In this document: positions 31,074-41,158 of the stretch, in pieces | How positions within the stretch are numbered: position 1 is the first letter of the stretch | Layout of the letters: every line of letters begins with the position of its first letter | Assembly (NCBI GenBank): GCA_001687465.1 | Contig: LVLI01000118.1 | Span: forward strand, 62,001 to 126,000 | Length of the DNA stretch: 64,000 bases | Source: Halocafeteria seosinensis | Lineage: Eukaryota; Sar; Bigyra; Bicosoecida | Direction: 5' to 3' | Made by a program: the position numbers and the translations under genes | The notes under the pieces: model-generated | Told to the model about the DNA's origin: nothing | The model's input: the letters and a program-made list of their open reading frames with translations, nothing else | Databases searched by the model: none

Positions 31074-34000
31074 GCTTCTGCGAAAGTGTTGACGTATCTG
31101 TCAAAAACACTTGGAGACCTGCCTGCTTGCTCGTTCGTTGCATCCTTTACTGGAGACCTGGACGACATTTTGCTAGTCGCTCCTGGCAAGCCATTTTTCG
31201 AGGAGCTACTACACTTGGGTGGGTTTATGTTTTTCAGGCGAGAACGTTGAAGCGCGTTTTGACGTACGGCCTTCCGCGTTAGACCTACACCGTCAGCGAC
31301 GTCTGTAGGAGGCAAGCATGGCTCTGTTGCTCCCCCTTCTGGTGCAGGGGGACCGGCTGGAGACGTGTATACCAATGATGAGACAGTTGCAGCGACGCTC
31401 TGTAACCAAGTCGGTCCTCTCGTATGATGCTCCCGTGTGTCCGAATTCACACGCGTCGATGTAGAAGAGGTTTTTTCTCGTTCAGTGACGTAACCAAGCT
31501 CCTTTCTGAGTTGGGAAGCTTGAGTCGGAGAAAACTCTTCGTTTGCTTCCATCTCGTCGACGAGCTGGGTAGCTGTTTTGCCTCTGTCATTAAGTGCGTT
31601 GACGTCGGCTCCAACTTCCAATAGTGTTGATATTGCTGAGATGTTGTTTGCAGTGACTGCTATATGTAAAGGACAGTCACCTTCCGAGTTCTTTAGATTC
31701 CTATCACAACCGCTTTTAGCCAGCGCACGAATGCATTCTCTATTGCCCTCGGAAAATCGCTTGTTCAGAACAAGAATGTGAATACCACCATTTCCTAAAG
31801 AATCTAACGCGTTCAGAGCACGAAGCAAAATTTCCTCTCCATTCTTTTTTCTTTCTGCCGCTATGAGCGCCTCCAGTATACCCGGATCCCCTTTGAAGCA
31901 CACCGTATGGATCGGATTCATATTGCGCTGTCCCTCATCCACACAGTCACTCAGCGGTGGAAGCGTGGGTGATGCAATCAGTGCGTTGATTTTTGTCACT
32001 TTTCCTTGTTTGATTGCTTTCCGCAGCTTTTGTATACATCTCTTTCTATCTTCAGCACTTTCAGGATAGAGGTCCGCTTCACTAGGCCGTTGTTGTTCCC
32101 GCTCCGCTACTTTGCTGAAAAAGGTTGTCCATATTTCTAATTGTCGATTTTCCTTCCCCAATTCGACGGCCTTTTCCACTTCCTTGACGTTCTCTGGCCT
32201 CTCTTGTGGAACTCCAATAGTATCATCTCCGGATACCTCTGACGTTTCCCTAACACTTGCTTCCGGAAGATACCACACTGACTCCTCGGTATCACAATTC
32301 CAGTAGTAAAGCTCGTCGTCAGCTGTTAAGCACCCTATCCACGGATGGAGGTTCATATTGTGTTCGACTAAATAATCAAGTTGAGCAGATTGGAAATTAT
32401 CAAGGATGCCGTTCTTGCGTAGCATTACGTCAACAATTTCCGATGGTGTAGTCATAGCAACAACAAATGGGTCTGCAGGGGTATCGGCTCCTTCACCTGG
32501 ATACGCCCAGTGTTTATCACAGACACAGTTAGGGAACGAAAATCGGCGCTTGGGGACTCCTCGAGGCCCAGTGAACAACGATTCCTCGTAGCCACCAGTT
32601 GAGTTCCCCGGAAAACTGGTCCCAATGCTAGTACTCGGAGCCACTGACATCATCTCCACGGTGGTACAAAGGTGCAGATTTGATGCTTCTGGAAGTGCTT
32701 GTTCTCTTAGCTGAACCACATCAATGTTTTCTTCGCAACAAGAAATCCTACCAAGTTTCCGTAACTGATTGTTACTTGCAGTTTCCCGGTCTTGCAAAAC
32801 GTCGGCGGCAGCGTCGATGGCAGTAACGAGATGGGTGCTACGGTCTAGTTTCTCTCCTTTAGGAGGAACATACTGGAATATCCCAACACTTTCCAGTTCC
32901 AGAATAGGGTTGTATGGAACAATACTACAGTGGCCAGTGCTTGATAAGGACAGACCTCGTACACTACTTTCACCAATGTGACGCCTCTCACTATCCGGTT
33001 CATGATTAGTAGGCAAGATAGAGAGGTCTGAGTCAGGTGCGTGACAACGAGATAACAATTTTCCCGTATTAACGTTTTTATTTTCGCTGAAAAGCGATTT
33101 CCTGATTTCAAGTCTGCTAGCGCCGCCAAACTCGGACTGCGATCTGTCCAGATGGTGCGTTTCGTGGTCCTGACATACGAGAAGTAGCAAGGCGCTACGG
33201 TTCAGATTGAATGCCAGACTTGCGGATGTAGCACCATCAGACGCAGAAATTTCAAACCGCGCGCCTTGCTGAATGAGGAACTCAACCACTGTTTTCTCGT
33301 TGAGTACCATTGCCAGGTGTCCCGGAGTAACTCCGTACGTACATGCAGTGTTGACTCCTACCCCGCACTGTATAAGGAAGGATAGTTCCTGGATAATTTC
33401 CTCTGGATCCTTTCCTGGAGTAAAAATATGCTTGGCAAGTACCCCCATTATAGCGTTAGATCCTTGTATAGTCAACGCTGAAACATCAGCGCCGTGATAG
33501 TGCAGTTGACGAATTAAGTGCTCTGAATAGTCGCTGAGTAAAGTAGCAGAAATAAATGTAGTGGATCCGCTACAGTCGATTCCATTGATTGCCGCTCCGT
33601 TACTGCATAGAATATCGATTCCCTGCATATATGCTCCTCTCACAGCATATTGCAGAGGAGTATCTCCTTGATCGTTCACAGCTGTAACGACAGCTCCTCG
33701 ATGAATCTCATCCAATATAGCTTCCTCAGACACGTACCCGTAGCTCGTGAGAGCATGCAATCGAGAGTCGCCGGGAACAAATGACACTGGAGGGTTATTA
33801 GCAACGATGTACTGGTATGCCAAATTATGTAAACAGTGGAAGACGGAAGGAGACACTTTGGCGACTTCGTCTGGAACGAGCGTTCGAGCAGCATTTTTCG
33901 ACGCCTCTGATGTTAACGATCCATCAGCTCTTGATTCACGAGTGAGTAGTGAAGAATTATACGGCGCCTTCTTTCTCAATTGGTTAGTGGGTCGTGGAGA

Positions 34001-34300
34001 AAGCTTCCGAGGGTGTATCGCATTTGATACGACATGCCGCTGCTTCCGGGGCCGAGGTGTGTTATTCAGCGGAGAGTAAAACGTCTCCTTCAAAGTGGGG
34101 CTTGCAGACGAATACGGGCTATAAAACTGCTCCGAACTAGCCCCAGGTGTGAATTCCATTCCATTATTTAAGGGAGAGTGCGTCGGGGTCAAAATCCTGT
34201 CGTCATAGTGGTACCCAGCGTTGTAGCCGTTGCCATTATAGGAATGTAGATAGTCGGTTGTCGATGCCGACGAAGCAGCAGACCAGGGCGAACTGTTCAT
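31070..34300 (-). CDS. Ankyrin-repeat protein with a WW-like module
   Basis: Single exon, ATG at 34300, 1076 aa. The first ~120 residues are Ser/Tyr/Pro-rich and probably disordered. A first ankyrin block at ~165-370 shows the repeat signature (GDTPLQYAVRGAYMQGIDIL, YGVTPGHLAMVL). A ~250-residue linker follows. Near residue 665 a WW-like module reads WIGCLTADDELYYWN, then EESVWYLPEA. A second ankyrin block at ~790-925 contains NPIHTVCFKGDPGILEALI and GDCPLHIAV, then LLEVGADVNALNDRGKT. The tail is basic and serine-rich. Ankyrin plus WW suggests a scaffold protein. No enzyme domain is seen. I place no named orthologue. Confidence 0.85.
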   Translation of the reverse strand: MNSSPWSAASSASTTDYLHSYNGNGYNAGYHYDDRILTPTHSPLNNGMEFTPGASSEQFYSPYSSASPTLKETFYSPLNNTPRPRKQRHVVSNAIHPRKLSPRPTNQLRKKAPYNSSLLTRESRADGSLTSEASKNAARTLVPDEVAKVSPSVFHCLHNLAYQYIVANNPPVSFVPGDSRLHALTSYGYVSEEAILDEIHRGAVVTAVNDQGDTPLQYAVRGAYMQGIDILCSNGAAINGIDCSGSTTFISATLLSDYSEHLIRQLHYHGADVSALTIQGSNAIMGVLAKHIFTPGKDPEEIIQELSFLIQCGVGVNTACTYGVTPGHLAMVLNEKTVVEFLIQQGARFEISASDGATSASLAFNLNRSALLLLVCQDHETHHLDRSQSEFGGASRLEIRKSLFSENKNVNTGKLLSRCHAPDSDLSILPTNHEPDSERRHIGESSVRGLSLSSTGHCSIVPYNPILELESVGIFQYVPPKGEKLDRSTHLVTAIDAAADVLQDRETASNNQLRKLGRISCCEENIDVVQLREQALPEASNLHLCTTVEMMSVAPSTSIGTSFPGNSTGGYEESLFTGPRGVPKRRFSFPNCVCDKHWAYPGEGADTPADPFVVAMTTPSEIVDVMLRKNGILDNFQSAQLDYLVEHNMNLHPWIGCLTADDELYYWNCDTEESVWYLPEASVRETSEVSGDDTIGVPQERPENVKEVEKAVELGKENRQLEIWTTFFSKVAEREQQRPSEADLYPESAEDRKRCIQKLRKAIKQGKVTKINALIASPTLPPLSDCVDEGQRNMNPIHTVCFKGDPGILEALIAAERKKNGEEILLRALNALDSLGNGGIHILVLNKRFSEGNRECIRALAKSGCDRNLKNSEGDCPLHIAVTANNISAISTLLEVGADVNALNDRGKTATQLVDEMEANEEFSPTQASQLRKELGYVTEREKTSSTSTRVNSDTREHHTRGPTWLQSVAATVSSLVYTSPAGPPAPEGGATEPCLPPTDVADGVGLTRKAVRQNALQRSRLKNINPPKCSSSSKNGLPGATSKMSSRSPVKDATNEQAGRSPSVFDRYVNTFAEA

Positions 34301-34658
34301 CTTCCCTTTTTGTTGGTAATAGCACGCACTCTTGGACAATTCTTGAAGCAATGTAGTGACAATCAACGGCCGTAACGAACTTGAAGATCATCACGATTCA
34401 TGAGTTACTCTGAGCTTACTCATGAGTCATAACTTATTTCACAACGAAATTCACAGTGCCGCATACCTCGGATCACGATTCTCAAAGTCCCCTGTTTAAT
34501 TTCATCTAACTATCAACTCATTGGGGGCTAGTGGACGGTAATTGAGAATTTTAAAGGATAAAGTATCGAAGTAAGTCATTGCATTCACTGCTACATAGAA
34601 ACAAATTTTCCGCTAAGCGAGAATCCTTGCCAGACGTGATGCTGAGTGAAGGTAGTGT
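34301..34658. other. Intergenic region
   Basis: This 358-bp spacer lies between the 5' end of the ankyrin gene and the 3' end of the next minus-strand gene, so it probably holds the ankyrin promoter. A direct/inverted TGAGTTACTC-like block (ATTCATGAGTTACTC, ACTCATGAGTCATAA) is present at about 34397-34431. Nothing codes. Confidence 0.4.
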
Positions 34659-35732
34659 TTACGCATCGGCCATGAAATCCTCCAACGGAGGAGTTCTAGG
34701 CCGTACTGGATTGTCGGACTTCTCCATTCGCGGTTCTCTCTCCATAGTTCGTTTGCTTTTATACAAGCTACTCTGAGAAAAGTGCTCCGCTCTCTCGCGT
34801 TCTCCAAAAGGTGATGAAATGTATAAAATCTTCGGCGAATGGTCTGCTGACCATTCAACTTGATTAGGTTTCCTTCTTACTGTCGCGTTATTTGACTTTC
34901 TTCTACTGCGAAGTAACTCATCGAGTGCTCTATAGCTAAATGGACGGACCGTGGGAGACATACTGCTGGTTGCATTCGTTAAATTGCACTTCCCAAACTT
35001 GGTGCCTCCATCTTTGTCAAAGTCGTCATACACTTTAAGTCCTTTCATACTGTTGTTCAAATATTGTCTGTAGGAGCGTCTATGTTTCTTGAATTCCGAA
35101 ATCATTTCTCTGCACTCTTTCTTATATTGCTCAATTTTGGTGTCTTTGGCAATCCCTGGGCGCATGCGAGCAATCATTCGCTGTGTCTGCAGAATGTTTT
35201 GCTGATCTATGAAAGCCTCTGATACCTGACTCCCTTCAGAAGGGTTCTTGGTGTGTGGTATGCAATTCAGGTACTTCTGGACTCGGGACGTGTAGTGGTG
35301 TGGCTCACGCTTTTCTGAGGGACTTTTGTCGTTCTTCCGTTGAGCATTGGAGTATCTGCCTACTACGTCAACGTAATCCTCTTCTTCTTCATCTGCTTCC
35401 GTTGATGACTCAGAGTGTACCTCTTCTTCGACTAATGAGTGTCGCAAGTCTTCATCAACTCCATTTAGCAGTTGATCTTGCAGCCACTCGTTGAATTCTT
35501 TATCCGGGTCAACAGGATAGTCATTCTTTGAAGAGCTATTTGGTCTGCTCTTACGTTGAGATTCGCGTGGTCCGTCGCTTTGGACCTCAGGTTTGATGGG
35601 GGTAAAGTTTAGAGGCTTGATTAGGCTCTCCTGAAGGTCTTTGTCTACACCGCTCAATAGTTCAGCTTTGAGGGACTTTATATAGTTTGGACTAAGGGCT
35701 TTCTTTCTCTTTGGAGTACGCGAGTGGTCCAT
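34659..35732 (-). CDS. Hypothetical charged protein with an internal ~20-residue repeat
   Basis: Single exon, ATG at 35732, 357 aa. Two copies of a short motif occur near residues 20-40 and 85-105: LKAELLSGVDKDLQESLI and LQDQLLNGVDEDLRHSLV. They share LL-x-GVD-x-DL-xx-SL and could form matching amphipathic helices or docking motifs. Between and after them are basic, Ser/Asn-rich segments, an acidic run (EADEEEEDYVD) and a likely coiled coil (KIEQYKKECREMISEFKK). There is no membrane segment and no known domain. Composition is that of a cytoskeletal, basal-body or nuclear protein, but I do not assign a function. Confidence 0.7.
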   Translation of the reverse strand: MDHSRTPKRKKALSPNYIKSLKAELLSGVDKDLQESLIKPLNFTPIKPEVQSDGPRESQRKSRPNSSSKNDYPVDPDKEFNEWLQDQLLNGVDEDLRHSLVEEEVHSESSTEADEEEEDYVDVVGRYSNAQRKNDKSPSEKREPHHYTSRVQKYLNCIPHTKNPSEGSQVSEAFIDQQNILQTQRMIARMRPGIAKDTKIEQYKKECREMISEFKKHRRSYRQYLNNSMKGLKVYDDFDKDGGTKFGKCNLTNATSSMSPTVRPFSYRALDELLRSRRKSNNATVRRKPNQVEWSADHSPKILYISSPFGERERAEHFSQSSLYKSKRTMEREPRMEKSDNPVRPRTPPLEDFMADA

Positions 35733-36014
35733 GATTTCTGCCTATGTAGCCGGTGTCAACGGTCCGTTGTTGCCTCCGAAGGCTACAGATTTGGTATTAC
35801 GAAAGAACCATAGTGGTAAAGACAGTTGTGTTGTTGCTGGGAAGGTTGACCTTAAATTCCGTCTACAAACTGCTGAAATTAGACTCATTGAAGAGGATTT
35901 CCACGATGACGTTGCTATACGGTAGTGCTACCCAACTTCACAACTACAAAAAATGAAGCTACGCCGGGACGTGACGTCCAGAACTCCGGACTCTATAGGG
36001 TGTAAAATATTAGG

Positions 36015-37067
36015 TCAAATATCCACAATTACGTATATGTCTACTCTTTCCGATTTCGGGTCATCCCAACCATGAATTTGCATGTTACTATAGGTAATTG
36101 CTTTGATTTCCGCTCCTTGGGAGTGCTTCGATAAATCGAATCGTTCGCCTTTGCTGGAAGCATCGATGGAAACACACTCATAAAAGCACATACCAAAGCG
36201 CTACGCCGCAAATCACTTACCACGCAACGCGAATCTTCCAGTTTGCGCTTCCTGATGCTTCAGGATCCTGCAGCTCGAGCACGTTACAGTCCACAACAAC
36301 TCTGTCAGTCGTGCTAAATATATAAAGCAATTCATCTAGGATATTGTATGTCAATGAAAGTAGATCATGTCCCTCCGTTTCAGCAATAAAGCTAGAGTCT
36401 TCATCTATGCCCACATCGTCAATGTTGGTCATGTAGCCAAACATCGACACTATAAGCTGTGACATTGCTTCTTTTAAGTTACGCCCCCCTGTATGTAGCA
36501 AACAAAAAACTGATTTGTTCCCAAAACGACTGAATGGGACGGAGCTCGTAACAGGACATACATGAATGAAGCTGAACATCGGCCGTATGGTCAAGATCTG
36601 CAACAGCAGGCAAGCCAAGATATAGTGGAACACGTGCCCAACAGCTAATTTAGAGCCATAATTTGCATACATTCATAGCTCCGATTTTCTACTGTAACAT
36701 TACGGTCGAATGCACGGTTTGCTTCGTCTCGTGTGTTCTCCAAATAGGCTTCATCCGAATCCCGGTCAGATTCTACGTCAAGAGATTCCCCTGGAGCTTG
36801 GGAGGGAGTAAATTTTGACTGGAGGTTTGCAAATCGAGGGAAACAAACAAGGCTGAATATGATGGCGATTACATGAAGGCTAAAGCGAGCACGTACGATA
36901 GAGGATTCTTCGCCAGTAGCCGCTGTTGCACGAGCGCTGTCGGCTACATCACTCGTATTGTCGTCACCAGCGGCGGCATCGCCTACACGAGTGCGTTTCT
37001 TGCGCTCTCTCTGAGGAAGAGCGTCGGGCGAACTTGTACTAGTATTTTCTGCTTCCGTCTTATCCAT
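36015..37067 (-). CDS. Archease (RtcB RNA-ligase activator)
   Basis: Five exons, 37067-36897, 36818-36671, 36597-36562, 36488-36221 and 36153-36015, give 253 aa. The third exon is only 36 nt. Introns are 67-78 bp, and every splice restores the reading frame and archease homology. The conserved part starts YEYLDHTADVQLHSWG, continues MFGYMTNIDDV, EGHDLLSLTYNILDELLYIFST, FDLSKHSQGAEIKAITYSNMQIH, and ends YVIVDI, which is the usual archease C-terminus. The DHTAD aspartates bind metal. Archease promotes guanylylation of RtcB, the 3'-5' RNA ligase of tRNA splicing and, in animals, XBP1 splicing. The N-terminal ~115 residues are an acidic and basic extension not found in typical archeases. The first intron is 78 bp, a multiple of three without stops, so it may be retained in some transcripts. 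Confidence 0.94.
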
Positions 37068-37715
37068 AAGATTGGAATGTATATGGTAGTTTCTCCAGAG
37101 AAGGATGAGGACGTCGGATTGCGACGACAAACCTAGAAGAGCCCACTTGTTTTCACGGCTATTTCACAGGACTTCAATCTCGATCAGAAATAGCAGAGAC
37201 TGTTGCAATCCAACTTCTGCTAGTCCAATCATCTATGATCTGGAGTATAACCTACCGTACATCGACCTGACGCGGGATTGGAATTCGTGGACGTCTGTGA
37301 AGATTGGCGAATCTCACAAATGTTTGTTTTTCGGCAACACCTGTCGTCTGCGAATGTTCAACTATGGCAAAACTCCAAAGAAGTCAAGTGTAATTGAAAC
37401 CCTATGAAAGCGTAAAGTTTCACTGATAATTTTTGTTGTCAATTCGCAAGTTTTGGATGCTGAGTATAGCAGTCGTGGACTGCTTCCAAGATGAAAAGTA
37501 CGTGAATTCTTCGATAGGGAACGCCTACGCCCTTGGAGGCAACAAAAAAGGGGTGGGTCGCTGCGTAGAGAGAAAACACTGGGGGGAGGGATGTATGGGA
37601 AATACCTGTGTGCTTCAACTTCAATGTTGCAACACGTGCACTTTTATTGTGATAGCACGCTGATTGTACACTCAACCCTGATAATAAGTCCCTCATGTTT
37701 CAACCCTTGGTGCAG
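37068..37715. other. Head-to-head region between archease and tethered bZIP; probable unplaced 5' exon(s) of the bZIP gene
   Basis: The bZIP frame enters at a CAG acceptor at 37715 with one base carried from an upstream exon, so at least one coding exon must lie here. A plus-strand frame from an ATG at 37105 to 37407 contains an acidic, aromatic stretch (YDLEYNLPYIDLTRDWN) plausible for an activation domain, but I cannot find a phase-correct donor. A second candidate, around 37450-37498, ends at a GTACGT donor but has the wrong phase. Left unresolved. Confidence 0.4.
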
Positions 37716-39813
37716 ACCGAAAGCGTTCGGCTAACCAGACTGAGCCGGATGGCACGGAGGAGGCGAGTGCTCCTACAGGCCATTCGAAGACTGCTGGAAA
37801 ACGCGTCGAGAGAAGGCTACAGAGGAACAGAAAATCTGCGGCACTTCACAGGGAAAGACAAAAAGCGCTTGTTGATGGTCTAGTTGGTCGTGTGACCTCT
37901 TTAACTGTGGAGCGTGATGCTCTCAGGTATGTTTCGAGCTTAACCGAGTTATAGAGCGACACCCCGTTTTCACAGTGTATTCAATTCTTCTGTACAGACA
38001 AGAGCTCGAACGAGTGAGAAAGGAATACAATATTAAAGTACACTTTCCCCCGGAAGCGGAGCAGCCTCCGCTAGTACCTCAAAGCGACCTAGAGAAAGGG
38101 GTTTCGCCGGATGGAGATGGAAGTGCAAGCGCCTTGACCGAGAAAATAGCCGCCTTGAAGCGTGATCTGGCTCGTAAACAACCCCATTTTCAAGTAGACG
38201 GGGTGAAAATTGATCCGTCCAAACACTCCGAAGATGACGAGGGCAAAACCTGTGGCTCAGAAAACGAAGAACCAACGGAGCTTCCCGACTTCAGTTCTTG
38301 CCACAAGAAGCAGCATCATTCCGGAAGTAGCTACTCGGGAAACAACACCAGTGACGCCGAAAGCATGCACTCATCGGACTCAGAGATTACGGGGGAATAT
38401 GCGACTGCCCGTGCCCCTGAGCGCAGTATCCACAATCACGTAGATTTGTCGTCTCACTTGAAGAACGACCACTTTTCTGGAACTGAACAAGATGAAACTC
38501 GTTCGTGGCGCGATTTTGATAAAATGGACGAATCAGGAGACACTCTGGAGGAAATCCCTGAAGGGGAATACCCTGATCACCTGTCCGATGTTGATTTCTA
38601 TTCAAACTCCTTGTTCAACGGAGAGGAGTTGCCGTTCTTGGGCAACGAATTGGATGATAATTGGAACGGCAACCAGTCTTCGTTCTTTGGAGAGTTTGGA
38701 TCTCTGAGTCCACTGGACGTTGTACAAGAAGAGCAAAGCCGCGTAAAACGAGCGAGGATGGATAATACAGAGGATCTTAGGTCACATAGTGGCATGAGTG
38801 GCAGAGCTAGTGGCGTTGGTTTTGCTGGCATCTTCCCTGCTGTGATATTTGGACTTGCATGTCTGGTGTGTCTTGCTTCTTTGCCTACACTTAAGGATCA
38901 TGGTCAAAGCCAGGGAATTCAGAGCTACTCCGTGGGTGAAAGATCCCTCATGAGCAGTGTCACTAATACCACTACAGTCTCTCAGCCACTGTTGGATTTG
39001 CTCCAGATTACGGAAGCAAATAGTAGTAACGGGTTGGAACAACTTAATGCCGCAATTTCCAGACACGGACGCAATTACACTGCATCGGGAAAGAATGGTT
39101 TACGCGGAACGAAAAAGTACAACAATGCGCCTGCTGTGTTCCAGGATGACACGAATTGGAAGAACAAAGCGTTCTTGTCGGGAAGCGTCCATGGACAAGA
39201 CTCTGCAAGAGCTTTGTCGCAGTACCTTGTAGATTTTCTGAACTCCGATGATCCTCAGTTCCCACAGCAAGGAGAGCTTCTCGAGCACTTTGTACCAGAA
39301 CAGCACATAACAGATGATAATGATGTCAGCTTTTCACAGCTCCACACCGATGCAGCACTCTGGTCATACAGCACGGAGCTACTCTCGATACTTGGTGATT
39401 CTGACATCGTAACAAGACGCCAGCGTGAAGCATTAAAGAAGTCTCTTGTGCCATTCCAGTCGAGTGAAGAATTGGTAGCGCAATCGTCGGAGGCTGAAAA
39501 GTGTCCTCGGGACACCAGCAGCAACAAGGGGGTGGTTGGCATACCCTTCAGAAGCGAGCTCGTCCGTCGTATTGGACGATTCGCCGCATCTTCACGCGAG
39601 AGTGAATCAGAAGGATCCTCCTTGGAGGGACCCTTGTTGAGGTTCATGGTTCCTGATAATTCTCAGAATGAAAGCCAAGCGGTGCTTTTCGCCGATCCGG
39701 AATTTAGCGAACATGAGGAACTGAAGGAGGGGAGCGGTTTTCTCGTCCCCTTCGAAGGAAATTGGTACGACTTAACGTGCCGAATTGAGAAAGTATCTCA
39801 CCGAATGTTGTAG
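37716..39813 (+). CDS. Membrane-tethered bZIP transcription factor (ATF6/bZIP28-like architecture), N-terminus unresolved
   Basis: Exons are 37716-37926 and 37998-39813, with a 71-bp intron inside the zipper. About 675 residues are visible, and the first exon(s) lie upstream. The basic region reads RRLQRNRKSAALHRERQKA and contains the invariant N-x7-R. A zipper with heptad leucines follows across the splice (DGLVGRVTSLTVERDALR, then QELERV). A long acidic cytosolic segment leads to one strong transmembrane helix, AGIFPAVIFGLACLVCLASL (38826-38885). About 20 residues beyond the membrane is RSLM, which fits the R-x-L site cut by site-1 protease in ATF6-like proteins. A ~300-residue C-terminal part would be lumenal and has N-glycosylation sequons (NTT, NYT). 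The inferred role is a stress-released transcription factor activated by regulated proteolysis. The bZIP and TM calls are firm. The S1P site is an inference. Confidence 0.87.
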
Positions 39814-39817
39814 CTGC

Positions 39818-41158
39818 TCACTCGCGCGCTTCAATCTGCCTATCGATTTCCGGTATCAATTGTTCTAATGTCAGCCGCTCATGTGGTTTAACCCGTAGCA
39901 TGTCGGTAACAAGCCGTTGAAACATCTTACTGTATCTTGTGTCAACCCACGATGGAAATCTCCACTTGCCAATAACCCGCAGATGTGTGGGAGTTACTAT
40001 ACGAGGAGAGTCAGAGTTATTCCATTCTACCTCGAACGGGGAATACCCAAATGCAAGTGCATAAAGCGTGCAACCTAATGACCACAGGTCGCTCTTAAAC
40101 GTCACCGTAGCACCTATTTCGGGTTGAAACAGTTCTGGAGCCCTATATGGCATCGAGCTGCGAAAAATGTATTAAAATACAAAAAAAAATATACTATGTT
40201 TGCGTAGTTATTCGTACCAGTTGTTTTCAGCGTGATCTTGTACCGCAAGTACATCCGAGCGATTTCTTATAGGCTGGTTTCCAGAAGTTGTAGACCCAAA
40301 GTCCTGGAAAAAATAGAGGGAAACACATTTCGATAGATCACCCTAGTGATGATGTAACGACATTGCTCACCAAAAGAATGGGATTCTTGTGATCATCTAA
40401 CAGTATGTTTCCTGGTTTTATGTCTCGATGGGCCCACGGTGGTTCATGAGTATGGAATTGATATATTCCATGAGCAACTCCCTTGATGATCCTCAGGCAA
40501 TCTTGTTCGCTAAAGTATATCTGCTTGTCCCGGCAACTGCGGATTGTGTACCAACATCAATGCAGAGTCTGTTTCTCTAACTGTCTTCAGTTATGGACAC
40601 TAACCTATCTAGATAGTTTTGGCACGTCCCTTTAGGATAGAATGGAAAAATAAATGCCGCCTGCTGCGATTCATCAGTAGAAAGTTTGATAAAGTCTTTG
40701 CGAAGCAGAGGAATCAGATTCGGATGATCGAATTCTGAATAGACACCCATTTCAAAACGACATTGTTCGATTTGTTCAGAGGTTTGACATCTAGCGAGCT
40801 TCATAGCATAGCGGAGCGTGGTTTCCGTATCCTCCACTAAGTAGACGAACGAGAATCCGCCTTCGGCAAGCTTGTGTAAGAGTCGGTATTGGCGTCCATC
40901 GACGACCACACACGGGCTTGCTAACTCCTGGAACCATGTAATTCCGGTGCACTCGTACGCAGCGCTGGCCGCATTCCTAGCGCAACTTTTGAGAGCAACT
41001 ACCGCAGTTTCAATCAAAGAAAACAATGGTGAATCCAAATTACCAGTTTCATCGTCCTCTTCTGACCCTTGGGACTTGGAAAGCAAATTCTGCTCCACAT
41101 CCGCCTCCGAATGCTCTTCCTCTCCCACCGAAGCTGCTTCGTCTTTCCTAGATTTCAT
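39818..41158 (-). CDS. Ser/Thr protein kinase, NAK family, STK16-like
   Basis: Four exons, 41158-40605, 40536-40371, 40303-40218 and 40157-39818, give 381 aa. Introns of 68, 67 and 60 bp are in phase. After an acidic N-terminus (~85 residues) the kinase domain opens YRLLHKLAEGGFSFVYLVED, with the VAIK-equivalent YAMKLARC. It continues with FIFPFYPKGTCQNYLDR, HRDIKPGNILL, DFGS, PYRAPEL and SDLWSLGCTLYALAFG. The GGFSFVYLV and FYxxGTxxxYL signatures and a domain that runs almost to the C-terminus are typical of STK16/MPSK1, a small NAK kinase associated with Golgi and secretory traffic. All catalytic residues (Lys, HRD Asp, DFG Asp) are present. Its stop lies four bases from the stop of the convergent bZIP gene. 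Confidence 0.93.

Noticed and set aside
35731-35925. Plus-strand 64-codon frame starting at an ATG that overlaps the ATG of the minus-strand gene at 35732
   Set aside because: Two real genes could not share start codons back to back without any room for leaders. No family or splice support.
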